DNA of 64,000 nt from Aspergillus flavus (taxonomy: Eukaryota; Ascomycota; Eurotiomycetes; Eurotiales; Aspergillaceae): contig NC_092407.1 in the NCBI RefSeq assembly GCF_009017415.1, positions 1,984,001-2,048,000 on the forward strand, given 5' to 3'. This document shows positions 11,770 to 22,130 of the stretch, piece after piece (position 1 is the stretch's first letter; the number at the start of each line of letters is the position of its first letter). Below the pieces are notes generated by a model that was not told where the DNA came from, did no database searches, and worked only from the letters and a program-made list of their open reading frames with translations. The position numbers and the translations under genes were made by a program.

Positions 11770-12076
11770 TCACGATGGGGTTTCCCTTCCGGCCAGCGAT
11801 TGCCGCGCACTCTTATACCACTGGAACATGGAGTTGATGGCTTCGGAAAGCTCAGCACTGCTTGACTTGTCGATGCAGCATGTGTCAACCCACGCGTACC
11901 CTAGACCGTCCACAAGTGCTTGTTTGCAACATTTTTGGATCTTCTGGTATCCAAGCTTGTAGCGTGCCTCCGATGAGTGGATTTCTTGGAAGGAGACTTC
12001 TTCCGATGGCCATGTGTGCGATAGAATCGCATATGGAGGGAAGTCACTTGCGAACTCAGTCAATTAACAATCGCAT
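11770..12076 (-). pseudogene. HET-domain (heterokaryon incompatibility) gene remnant
   Basis: The N-terminal part of a HET domain on the minus strand. The sequence reads PPYAILSHTWPSEEVSFQEI, then KLGYQKIQKCCKQALVDGLG, YAWVDTCCIDKSSSAELSEA and INSMFQWYKSA, all hallmarks of PF06985. Intact members usually start with MRLL followed by a short linker. An ATG reading MRLL is present at 12,076, but it is out of frame with the domain after a few codons, so a small deletion or frameshift separates the start from the domain. Downstream, the frame stops at 11,770, before the usual RWFxRGWTLQEL segment, which I could not find in any frame. Only about 100 of the usual 500 or more residues remain. HET genes control vegetative incompatibility in fungi and are often lost or duplicated. 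Confidence 0.75.
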
Positions 12077-12426
12077 ATTTGAACAGCTAGATCAGATTGC
12101 TTGTTCAGTCAGCGTGAATCGGTACAACTAGAATTCAGATGATGGAGTTTGCTGGGTTGCCAACTCTCAGCAAATGAGGGGTCGAGGCAAGGCTGCAACT
12201 TGCAAGCCGATACGACCTTTAGGTCTACACTAGTTATGATCACGCATACATTTATTTTCCCACGCTTTTCGGTCAGCGCGGATCTCGGACTTCTATGAAC
12301 CTGTGGTGTTGACAGTCAGTATGTGAGTTTCAGCTTGGGAGCAGCCTGGGAACTTGTGTCGGTATAAAAATGCATGACTAAGCCGGACTATAACATCATC
12401 TCACTGTCTCATATACTGGATACAAC
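12077..12426. other. Intergenic DNA left of the inverted-repeat element
   Basis: About 350 bases with no supported gene. It ends with the sequence TACAAC (12,421-12,426), which is repeated immediately after the element described next. Confidence 0.5.
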
Positions 12427-12876
12427 TACGGCGGACTAAATCTAGCTTACGGACAAAATAAAATATTACCAAATTTACCAATACCAACGCACTGTATATT
12501 AGCTCTACCATAATAACTTTAGATATAATAACCCTAAAGATTAGGATCTAGTCTTATACTACCACTACCATCACTACCACCACTTCTACCACCACTACCA
12601 CCACCACTACCACTACCAATACAGCACTACCACTCGGCACTATTACTATTACTACTACCACTATTGATTCAATAAATATTATTGATTATATATAAGATAA
12701 AACTACTATCTTAAATTTTTAATCATAAATATTCTATATAATAGTATATTTTAGAGCTTTATTAAATCTATATCTTAAAGTGCGTGGCAGTGGTGGCCGA
12801 ATGTAAAACAGCGAGATTTCGGTAAAAAATCCGATAATCCGAAGTTTTGTCCGTTAGCTAGATTTAGTCCGCCGTA
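12427..12876. mobile_element. MITE-like element: 450 bp, 30-bp terminal inverted repeats, 6-bp target duplication
   Basis: The left end reads TACGGCGGACTAAATCTAGC and continues TTACGGACAAAA. The right end, read on the minus strand, gives the same bases with one mismatch at about position 22. The inverted repeats are thus at least 32 bp long (12,427-12,458 and 12,845-12,876). TACAAC flanks both sides directly (12,421-12,426 and 12,877-12,882), which looks like a target site duplication made on insertion. The interior is AT-rich with an ACC/ACT trinucleotide tract and codes for nothing. This is the build of a non-autonomous DNA transposon. A TA duplication of the Tc1/mariner type could also be read at the ends, so the superfamily is open. 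Confidence 0.85.
12558..12655. repeat. Imperfect ACC/ACT trinucleotide repeat
   Basis: A run of mixed ACT, ACC and TACC units inside the inverted-repeat element. It is visible directly; it has no coding use in context. Confidence 0.8.
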
Positions 12877-12944
12877 TACAACAGCCGTTCTAGTTCAAGG
12901 CTTCCTCTATCTTCTCCATACCAAATACATGGGGCGACGAAAAC

Positions 12945-14440
12945 ATGAAGCGTTATCGCGATTCACAACGAACATCGCCACCACACACACAGCCTACCAT
13001 AGAAGACAATGACGTCCCCAAACTCTCTAGTCTTGACGCGCCAGTATCCCCCCCTAGGAAACGGTCCACAACAAAGGCTACACATTCGAGCAATGCCTTG
13101 TCAAACTTGAATTCGCCAGAGCAACAAACCGAAGCAGCCTCTAATAAAGAGCGCCTCAATCTAGCCGCCATCGAAGCAGGCCAGGTCGTAGTCACCGATC
13201 ACCTATCCATCTTCTCTTCTCGACTCAGCCAATCCGCCCGTCCTGCAGTATCACAATCACCTCGATTGCAGATCCCAGACTGGGTATCCCTGTACCAGTG
13301 CAACCAGTCTCCAGAAGGAAGACACTTCGTCATCCATCAGCATGACCACCCTGTTGCCGGACCGCATTATGATCTCCGGTTGCAGTTCTCAGACTCTAGT
13401 TCTGTCAGCTGGTCTATCATGTATGGATTACCCGGTAACCCTAACAGTCGACGATTGAACCGCAATGCAACGGAAACAAGGGTGCATTGTTTATGGGTTT
13501 GTATTCTCTACCTATCTCTACATCTATCCACCTTATGCCATAGAAGCTAAGGAATACCCGCAGAATCATCTCATCGAAACCGCATCCCCCCGAACAGGAA
13601 GCATGATTATCTGGGACACAGGGGAATATGAAATTCTCCCCTACCAGCCCGAACAAACACAACCTGAAACAGACGACTCCCGATCCGATCTCTCCTCAGA
13701 TACATCCATCTCAACAGTAGACTCGAAACCCGATAGTGCAAAGCTCCACCAAGCGTTTCAGAACGTATGTTCCCAAGCAACGCCTTTCTACAAATCCTCT
13801 CCCTATATTTCAAAACCCCTAACGAAAACAGCGCAAAATCCGCCTCCGTCTCCACGGAACAAAACTCCCCCAAAACTACACTATCATCCTCCGTCTGGAC
13901 AAAAACATAAACTTCAAAAGAAACCCCACCACACCCCGAAAACGGCGTCGTCGAATGATCCCAAACCTTAAAAGAGGACCTAGTACCTCCTCCTCTGATT
14001 CCTCGCCACCTCCATCTAAGAGTGATTCAACAGGAACGCCGGCTCCTGGCGTTTCGGATCAAACCCCATCTGCGTCTGAGACTCCCGGTGGAGAACACTC
14101 GGATGAAGAAGATGATATAGACGAACAGATTCGGGCTAATAATGCCTATCCTGGGGCGGTTAACTCCATTGGGTCGGTTCATCAGCGGAGATGGTTTGTT
14201 ACTCTTGACCGGGTGAATTCGGGATTCGTGGCTGAGGCTGGGTCTGGACCTGGTAGAAAGAGGTGGGTGAGGAAATGGGATCCTGGAACGGGGCAATTGT
14301 TGGGGTTTGAGCCGTTTTATGTTCGGGGGCCTGAGGTTGAGAGCAGTGTTGTTACTGGGAGGTTGGGGAGAGATGTCTTGGAGGATGAGGGTGTGGAGGG
14401 TTTTGTGCCTAGACGGGGGTGGAGGGCTGTTTTGGAGTGA
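12945..14440 (+). CDS. LigD-type 3'-phosphoesterase domain protein
   Basis: A protein built on the 3'-phosphoesterase module of bacterial DNA ligase D, which trims 3'-phosphates or ribonucleotides from DNA ends during repair. Exons 12945-13496, 13564-13764 and 13832-14440 join in phase 0 to give 453 residues. The first 110 residues are Ser/Pro-rich and look disordered. The domain begins near residue 110 with FVIHQHDHPVAGPHYDLRLQ, matching the family's H...(H)YDxRL metal-site motif, then SWSIMYGLPGNP. It continues after intron 1 with NHLIETASPRTGSMIIWDTG and after intron 2 with a basic segment and RRWFVTLDRVNSG. No ligase or polymerase domain is present, as is usual for the stand-alone fungal form. 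The start lies only 63 bases after the inverted-repeat element's flanking duplication, so that element sits in its promoter or 5' leader. Biochemical activity in fungi is inferred. Confidence 0.8.
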
Positions 14441-14612
14441 GTATTACGATTATTCTGCTCGTTGGGTTTAGTCGATAGTTATAAGTATTATGAGACAGGC
14501 ATTTGAAAGGCAAGTATGTCTTCAATTCAAGAATCTATAGACTAGTCTAATACCAATATAGTGGCCTAGATCATGAACGCAATTGCCTGCTATATCTTGT
14601 TCATATATGCAA

Positions 14613-17405
14613 TCAACCCAAGAATACCTGCACAATAACTTCATTGCTCCATCCCGGTTTCAACTTCATCTCCCGCCATGCCGTCAGAATATCCACAGCC
14701 AGTACTTTGGACTTTTCATCATCCCCTTCCTTCCAAACAGTTTTCCGTGGTACAGGGTAACCAAGAATTGTGACCATGAAGTCGTCCTCGATGCTCCAAT
14801 CAGGCAGGTCAGATATATAGATACCCAATGTACCAAGTGCTTTGAGACTAATATCGAAGCGGAGACGCCCGTTTGCCTCCACGTAGATGTCAGAACTCAC
14901 TATGGCAGCTGAACCGGTCATTTTTCCAAGCAGTCCTAGTACTGTAGCGTGCGTAGGATTCGGTTCTCTAATGTCACTGGAATTTTTGCGCTTCAACATA
15001 AAGGCCTGGGTGGGGTATGCGGTCAAGATCTCCCAGTCTTTGTCTTCTAACACTATTCCCACCAGCGCGTTTCGGTCGATTGGCTTTATGAGGTCTGTTA
15101 TAATGCCGCTTGTGTGAGATCGGACTATGTATTTCGTATCGTAGTCATCATGTATACCCGGGAATTCTTGCAGAGACACCAAACTGGTTCTGCGATTTTC
15201 AGAAACATTAAAGAGGCCGAGAATCCCACTTCCAGTTCGGGCCCAGCCAGTATAAGTACCCACCCGTAGTACTTGGCCAGCGTTGTAATCGTGGTACATA
15301 TCAATGGTGCGGCCTACTAGACTAGGCCGAAGGATTACCGTAGTTCCCTGGGTGGTTGGGGCTGTTATCTCATTAATGAGCGAGATGTTATGGTTCCCCG
15401 GTTCGTCAGTAATATGAATTGGGCCGCCGGAAACGCATCGTGCAGCTGCGTGGAAAGAGGCATATGGATGACTTGTTTGGAACATATCCCAGTCAGGTAA
15501 GACATTCAAGTAGCGGGTGAGGAGTGCGTTATGGGCATTGCAGAAGACATGCCATGTATGAGACGCTGGTACTTCTGGGAAGAAGTCATCGGAGTTCCGC
15601 AACGGAATGGTAGGCTTATTAGTGGGCAGCTGTGAATTGAAAATAGCCTGAGGAAACATCGACATGCACGAGATTGCCTTAGTCCCGAAATACCTCAGAG
15701 AAGATATGGACCAAGCATCCTGATAGGCTCGCGTGAACTTTCGCCGATCCTCTGGGTCTTTCAAAAGGTCAAGAAAGAATTGAGCATCTGTTTTCACGGC
15801 ATCGACACCAGCAGATGCAAGATAACTATAGAACTCGTCATAGAATCGTTGGATATCATCTGGGTCGATGGCGAGTAGTAACTGCTTTTCAAAGGCCTTG
15901 GCAATTGGGCCTCCCGCTGCTGGATCTTTAATTCTCACTTCTTTTGTTTTGAAGTTCTTAGCTATATCGCCGTCGGGTGAGATGCCACCCCAATAACCGA
16001 GCAAGGCATGCCACACGCCGATATGTTGGATATTCGGATGTTTCCGGCGGATGGTCTCTACAGCCTTCTTCAGCCCTCGTGGAAACGCGTCTGGATTGGC
16101 TTCGAACTGTTTCCATCTCCGCTTGAATTGGGAATCACCTTCATTGTCTAAGGTTTGCCAATTATCATCGATTATGAGGTTAGAGATGTTGATTCCATGG
16201 GATTTCAGTGTATCAAGGGCATCGAAGATCTTCTCTTCCGTTAAATCCTGCCCTAAGCCATTCCATGTGCAATATGTCAGACCATCGTACCACTCAGACA
16301 GCCATTGTGCCTTGGCGTCTTTTTCGACTAGTACGACATCGTCCCCAGGAGGAGAGACTGGAGTTGGAATCCGATTAGTGGTCTCTGCGCTGTAAGGCCG
16401 AACTAGCTTCCGCGCCTCGTAAATCACTGCACTTATTGCTACCTCAAGGTTGGCTGCTGCGGATGCCAGTACTTGAAGGTTTGATGCAGTAGTATTGTCA
16501 TTGTGCGACTTGATCACTACCTCACCATTGTCACCGGACCCAAGGACGGTCAAAACGTTATTTATGCCCGAAACAGCCAGAAGTACTACGTGCTCCCCAT
16601 CATCTCGAAGGAACGAGCATAGAATGGCGTCTTCCGTTAGTCTAAACTTTCCTCGTCCGTGTCTGGGTCCAAGCCACGGAGTCCATACCCTGACTAAAGC
16701 AAAGTATAAGATTGTTCGAGAAGGTATTCCAAGTACTACATTAGTAAGTCCAGGCTGACTATCTTTAGCTGGTCCAACATTTCCAGAGATATGCCACAAG
16801 GTCGATCCAGGGGCTTCACTTTTGCGGGACTCGACTTCGAGATTATTTGAGATGCCATCGAAATACTTGCCTAGCCCCTCGTTTGCAGATGTTAGAGAAA
16901 GCTGTGCTAAATTGATATTTTCTTCTTCTGGTCCTTTTGCAGCAAATACCAATTCTCCATCCTTGGTGTTCTGCTGTTGATTCACCCATTGCCAATCGCT
17001 ATTTTGGCTGACTCTGTATCGGACAGTAAACTGGGCGCAGCCTCCATGTGATGGCAGCGGGATTTCTCCGCAAAACACATGGCGATAAAACTTATACTCT
17101 GATTCATGTTTGTTCAGGAGAGGAACCACCGGGCTTGAGCTTTGCTGAAGAGGAAAAGCACCCCATTCAGGGCTCGTGATGTTTTGCCATATCTGAGCTT
17201 CCCATGGCTGCTCGGGGAGTGAATGGCTCGACTCTATCACCACAGTAAATCGAACCTGTTACACTATTAGAGGCTAGGGCTATCATGAGGTAGTATAAAT
17301 GTTTACCGTGTCATCTTCCCCGGAACTTAGAACTTGCTGAATTCTCTGGGGACACGTTACTTGCCCCAAGGGAGGAAAACAAGTGATCCGAGAGAATAAG
17401 CTCAT
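14613..17405 (-). CDS. GH36 alpha-galactosidase / raffinose synthase-like glycosidase
   Basis: A glycoside hydrolase family 36 protein of the raffinose synthase/seed imbibition (Sip1) type, acting on alpha-galactosides. Exon 1 (17405-17307) and exon 2 (17255-14613) give 913 residues, typical of the fungal group. The start chosen reads MSLFSRITCFPPLGQVT, which matches how such proteins begin. An ATG 32 codons upstream (17,501) is in frame but adds an unlike, low-complexity stretch. Landmarks are WYDGLTYCTWNGLGQ and LIIDDNWQ in the barrel, HIGVWHALLGYWGG, AVKTDAQFF carrying the likely nucleophile Asp, and LPDWDMFQTSHPY with RCVSGGPIHITD around the acid/base Asp. I see no signal peptide, so it is probably intracellular. 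It is divergent from the amine oxidase gene, with 620 bases between the starts. Confidence 0.88.
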
Positions 17406-18025
17406 CTGCGCCGGGGGAATTAATTGGGTCCGCGATTGACTTCTATAAGAACCTGCGCCCGCTCCTGGAGTTTTTGGTTTATTTCCAGTATTGATCGGCA
17501 TTGAATGTGGTGTATCTGCGAGGTGACCTGGCTGGGGTTGACAAGGGGGATTCGAGGGAGAGTGAGTTTATTGGGGATTATATCCTAATTCACCCGAGGA
17601 GGGAAGGTCGGGGGAAAAGTCGGTGATGGATGCGCGATGAGGTGTACAACATGCAAAACGTCCATTGAAGTGGCGTGAGGGGAACAGGTTTAGCTCTGCT
17701 CTTCTGCTCCATCATTGGCTTATGTTTCTTCCAATCACGGGAAGTATTTGTGCCCCAATTTGGAGTCTCACTGTCACCTTCTAGCTTGAAGTCATATTCA
17801 ATGTGGCTGCAAACTGTGTCAGCCAAGTGATATCAATGGAAATCACCTGGTACACCCCGTGACAGCTCTGATTCACAGTCACACATATTTGCTTTTCTTC
17901 CCAATGGCTCGTATCTGCTACAGCTGCCGTGATTAACAGCACGTCTGTTCAGCTTGTCACACATTGACTACTACGTCGCTGTTGTATCTTTATGAATATA
18001 TTGATTTTAAACACTCGTTGTCAAT
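17406..18025. promoter_or_regulatory. Shared upstream region of GH36 and amine oxidase genes
   Basis: A 620-base divergent promoter. It contains at least one CTGGGG hexamer (about 17,532) fitting the SYGGRG consensus of the carbon-repressor CreA; this is a weak motif and only suggestive. A short alternative start for the GH36 protein (17,501) lies inside it. Confidence 0.4.
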
Positions 18026-19468
18026 ATGTACTCTGCCATCACCATCATTCTATTTGTCCTATTCCCACTCATCTACGGATATCAGAACCTTCCCAATGTT
18101 GACGTCGCAATAGTAGGAGCTGGGTTATCCGGCCTGAGTACAGCAAAGGATCTCGCAAAAGCCGGCAGGTCATTTGTGATATTCGAAGCTCGAGACCGAG
18201 TCGGCGGTCGCGTCCTCAATAACCAACTACCAAATAAGGGAATTGTAGAAGTCGGCGCTCAATTTGTGGGACCAACTCAGGGCAGAGTACTCGACCTGGC
18301 ACAATCACTTGGCTTGTCAACTTTCAAAACGTTTAATTCAGGCAATACAACCCTTTTCCGCAATGGAACACGCAGCGTGTTCAATGGAACATTCACGACT
18401 GGAGATGTGCCTATTTCGCCCGAAGGCCTAACGCAGGCTTGACGGGCACTTTTGTTACTAGATACGATGGCGACTGAGCTGGATGTCGATGCTCCATGGA
18501 GTCACTCTCGATCTGTCAATTGGGATAGTGAGACGGTACAAAGCTGGCTGAACCGTGAAGCGCCCCATCCAGATGCTCAGTTTCTGCTCACCCAAGGTCT
18601 ACAATCGGTGTTTTCCACTGAGCCTCGGGAACAGTCACTCTTGTACACGCTTGCGTATATAGCGGCTGCGGGTAATGCAACTACGCGTGGAACCTTCGAA
18701 CGCCTCATAGACGTAGCTGGCGGAGCACAGGAGCAACGTATTGTAGGAGGGACCCAGCTGCTAGCCATCAGACTTGCTGAGAGAATCGGATTGAGCAATA
18801 TCATTTTCAATGCTCCTGTGCGAAATATCGAGTTAAAAGGTGAGACCTACCTTGTCTCCTCGAATAATCAATCGGTCATAGCAAAACACGTGGTCGTTGC
18901 CATGTCTCCTCCCCTGGCATCCCGTATCACTTATCAACCATTGCTGCCAGCAGCGCGAGATCATCTCACCCAGCGAATGCCAATGGGATCTATTGGGAAA
19001 GCATTCGCTGCATACGCTACTCCTTTCTGGCGGGAGGCCGGTCTCAACGGGCAGGTGGTCAGCGACACTGGGGCCGTACGAATTACTTTCGATAGCTCCT
19101 CTGATGATGGTTCATTCGGTATCATGATGGGCTTTATCGAGGCGGATGAAATGAGGAGACTAGATCGACTGCCTGAGCGTGAGATAATCGAAGAGATCAC
19201 CAAAGACCTAGTCCGCTACTTTGGGCCCAGAGCGGCTAATGTTCAGAACTGGGTCATTCAGCGGTGGGATCTGGAACAGTTTTCTAGGGGAGGGCCTGCT
19301 GCATATGCACCTCCGGGTGTGCTCACGGCGTACGGTACCTCCTTGAAGTCACCGCACGGTAGGCTCCATTTTGCGGGAACAGAGGCCTCTTCTTTCTGGG
19401 TTGGGTTCATGGATGGCGCAATTCGATCTGGAGAACGTGTTGCTACGGAGATTTTGATGGATTTGTAG
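18026..19468 (+). pseudogene. Flavin amine oxidase gene with one in-frame stop
   Basis: A flavin-containing amine oxidase (monoamine oxidase-like), which would oxidise an amine to an aldehyde with FAD. There is one exon of 481 codons in a single frame with a TGA at 18,440-18,442 (codon 139). Before it come a hydrophobic signal-like N-terminus, the dinucleotide-binding DVAIVGAGLSGLSTAKDL, and FEARDRVGGRVLNN with VEVGAQFVGPTQGR. After it the frame runs clean to LHFAGTEASSFWVGFMDGAI, the C-terminal FAD-binding signature. No intron with valid borders and adequate length removes the TGA. A CGA or TGG codon changed by one transition explains it. The downstream part alone would lack the FAD-binding fold. 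It is either a recent pseudogene or a sequence error; the rest of the frame is perfectly preserved. Confidence 0.8.
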
Positions 19469-19683
19469 TTGTTCATCACCAGCTTCCGCACCAGTGATTG
19501 CGAGTCGTCTCAGGAGACTACCAAACCTTTTCTTGGCAATGGTTGCTGGAGATCTATGTCGGTTAATTGAAGTACTAGCCTGAAAATCCTGTGTATTATG
19601 CTCATCGAATCTTTTATTCTCTATAAAAGTTTCATTGATCAGTCACACTCGTTACATTAGGTATCTGCGCTTTCCAAGAACGT

Positions 19684-20916
19684 TTAATCGATCTTGATTG
19701 CCAGCTTTCCGAAGTGCTTCTGGGCCCACTGTAAAGAATATTAGCATAAGTTGTTACCTCTTGAGAAACACAGATAGCCTTACCATGTATTCATAAGCAT
19801 CCTTGGCCTTGTCGAGGGTGAAGACCTTAGGGTCCACAACAGGATGGATATCGTTAGCTTCGATAGCCTTAACCATGTTGTTCAGTAATTCCTTGCTTCC
19901 GACGTATACACCCCGAACGGTACAGATGTTGCTGAGGGTGTCGAGAATGCTCGGCTGGGACTTAGGGTCGACACCGCCGAGGAAACCAATGATGCTAATA
20001 ACACCCTCGAGCTTAATACACTTGAAGCTCTGGTTAAGAGTTCCGCTACCGCCGACCTCGACGATGTGGTCCACACCAACATTGTCGGGGGTGAGTTTAC
20101 GAGCAGTCTCGCCCCAATTGGGATCGGACTTGTAGTTGATAACGTGGTCTGCGCCAAGTTCCTTCAACTTCTCTGACTTCTCAGTAGAGGAGGTAGTAGC
20201 AATAACAGTCGCTCCTGCAGCTTTAGCGAACTATCATGGATATTTCGTTAGTTCACTGTTCTGAAATTCCATTAGCTAAAGTAGAAAAAGAAGAAAAAGC
20301 CTACCTGCAGTGCGAACAAGCTGACACCGCCAGTACCCTGCACCAGAACAGTCTGTCCCGGTTGAAGAGGCTTCAAGCCATATAGAGCGTTCCAGCTGGT
20401 AAGAGCGGCACACGAGAGCGTGCTGGCCTCAAGGTGGGTGAGGTTCTTCGGACTTTTCACCAGTCCGTTCTCGTTGAAGACGCCGTACTGACGCAGAGTA
20501 CCATCAATAACACCACCCAGGCCAGATCCGGCAGCCTTGGGATCAACAGGACCGTACTGGTGTAGCTGGTTGAACAATGTGATCACCTTGTCACCTTTGC
20601 TGAATTGAGACACTTTAGGACCCACTTCAACAACCTCACCGGCTCCATCTGAACCCGGCACAACAGGGAAGTTGATGGCGAAGGGGTACATACCCTAGCA
20701 GCGCGCATTAGCAGAGAACAAAGTTACAGAGAGTGTATGTTGTCATCGACGTACCCGTGGAATGATAAGGTCGCGATAATTGAGCGAAGCAGCGTGGAAC
20801 TTCACCAACACATCGTTATCGCCAACCTTGGGAACCGGCGCGTCATTGTAGGCAAGCTCGTCAAAGCCGTTGGCCTTGCCCTGCACGGTCCACTGCTTCA
20901 TATTCTCGGGGGCCAT
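19684..20916 (-). CDS. Zinc-type alcohol dehydrogenase-like (MDR) oxidoreductase
   Basis: A medium-chain dehydrogenase/reductase of the quinone-reductase-like ZADH group, expected to use NAD(P)H on alcohols, aldehydes or enones. The start at 20,916 reads MAPENMKQWTVQGKANGFDE. It is followed by NDVLVKFHAASLNYRDLIIP, an intron, then FPVVPGSDGAGEVVEVG, a second intron after QTVLVQGTGGVSLFALQ (the nucleotide-binding GTGGVS), and KELGADHVINYK. A last small exon ends QKHFGKLAIKID. Four exons total about 350 residues, normal for the family. The clustered cysteines of the structural zinc site are absent, as is common in this subgroup. It is transcribed towards the amine oxidase gene, whose 3' end is about 215 bases away. 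It appears intact. Confidence 0.88.
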
Positions 20917-22130
20917 GATGAATTACTGGGGACAATAGGGGATGAAATAATTGTGATTTGGTATGCAAAAAATTCGACGCTGAGCTCCTTGGTGGAGGGG
21001 GTTTATGTAGTTATAAAGCTTCTGGAAGCCTGAATTCTTGACGTAAGTGGGCAGATCCCCACATCTATGACGATCCTCGAATAAGGATTCGGTAGATGAG
21101 TAACTGGGAGCCATTCTCTCCGAAATGGTCCATCGTCCGAATTTCGAGAGTCTTCCTCGCCAAATCACAGCTCATAGGGCGGTGTGTGGCCCCCGTTTGC
21201 TGATAAATCCGACTCAGGTTGATTTCCTTTTTCGGGTACGAGATGAAAAACACGGCGTCGAAGTGTGGATCTTTCTCGTCTGGTTTTCCACCACAGACCC
21301 CCTTCCTTTTCCTAGTAATCACGTGGTTCCTAGAAAGGAAGCCTTCGTAATACTGTTAGATTCTTCTCTACGGAGTACTATATGGACTATACAGCAGCCC
21401 CATCGGATTTAGTCCCTCTGTTCGTTCTTCCTCACTAATTCGTTGTTTTATCTTAAATATCCATCTAGCTTCATGTACACCAATAGCAGACCAATTGATT
21501 TTGTTGATCAGGCCAACACATTGGCTAGGGGTATGCAGCATCATGTTTTTGGAGATGCTCTAGGTTACGCTACTTTATGTCACCCAACTCTAAAGATAAT
21601 CCGGGATGTAAGGCATTTTTGTCTAGCCTTTCATCTCAAGACTATAATGGAAAGAAATCAGAAAGCAGCTCACGCAACTGGATTGGGTATAGCATTCAGT
21701 AAATGGGTTCTAAATGAATGTACTTGGTAGCTCCACTTCTCCTATTCAGAGGCTCCCAGAAGGCCATCATCATGGGCCGCTTGGGATCCTCGTCGAACTA
21801 TGCAGGGTGTGCGGAAAATCAATCTGTCAGGTTCGCGTTACTGCGTTCCACGCCATTTGTAGCTTTCTGATATGTCAATCAGAGGGCACTGGCAACTGCC
21901 ATTTATACAGGTGGCGTTGTGAAGGAACTGCCGCTGAGAATGCCATGGGGCACCCTTATATATGCCTTTGACGCTGACTATAAAACAAAACGGCTAGTGC
22001 GGTCATTGGGTTAGTAGTTGGCTCATAATCCGAACAAAGGCTGGCATACCTTCAAAATAAGCTACCCAAGGCTCAATTTAGCATATCTCTAATCAGTCTA
22101 AGGTTTGCCATTGCACATCACGCAACTGTC
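20917..22130. other. 1.2-kb intergenic region, no supported gene
   Basis: It contains the promoter of the dehydrogenase gene and the 3' flank of the Zn2Cys6 regulator. Several frames of 80-95 codons occur on both strands, the best at 21,443-21,730, but none has a recognisable domain or fits with splice signals. Confidence 0.45.

Noticed and set aside
11761..11776. Resemblance of CCCAGTCACGA to a cloning-vector primer site
   Set aside because: Only about 11 bases match and the surroundings are fungal; this is chance.
13955..14440. Separate small gene starting at 13,955
   Set aside because: It is the third exon of the phosphoesterase-domain gene; the frame continues upstream to an acceptor at 13,831.
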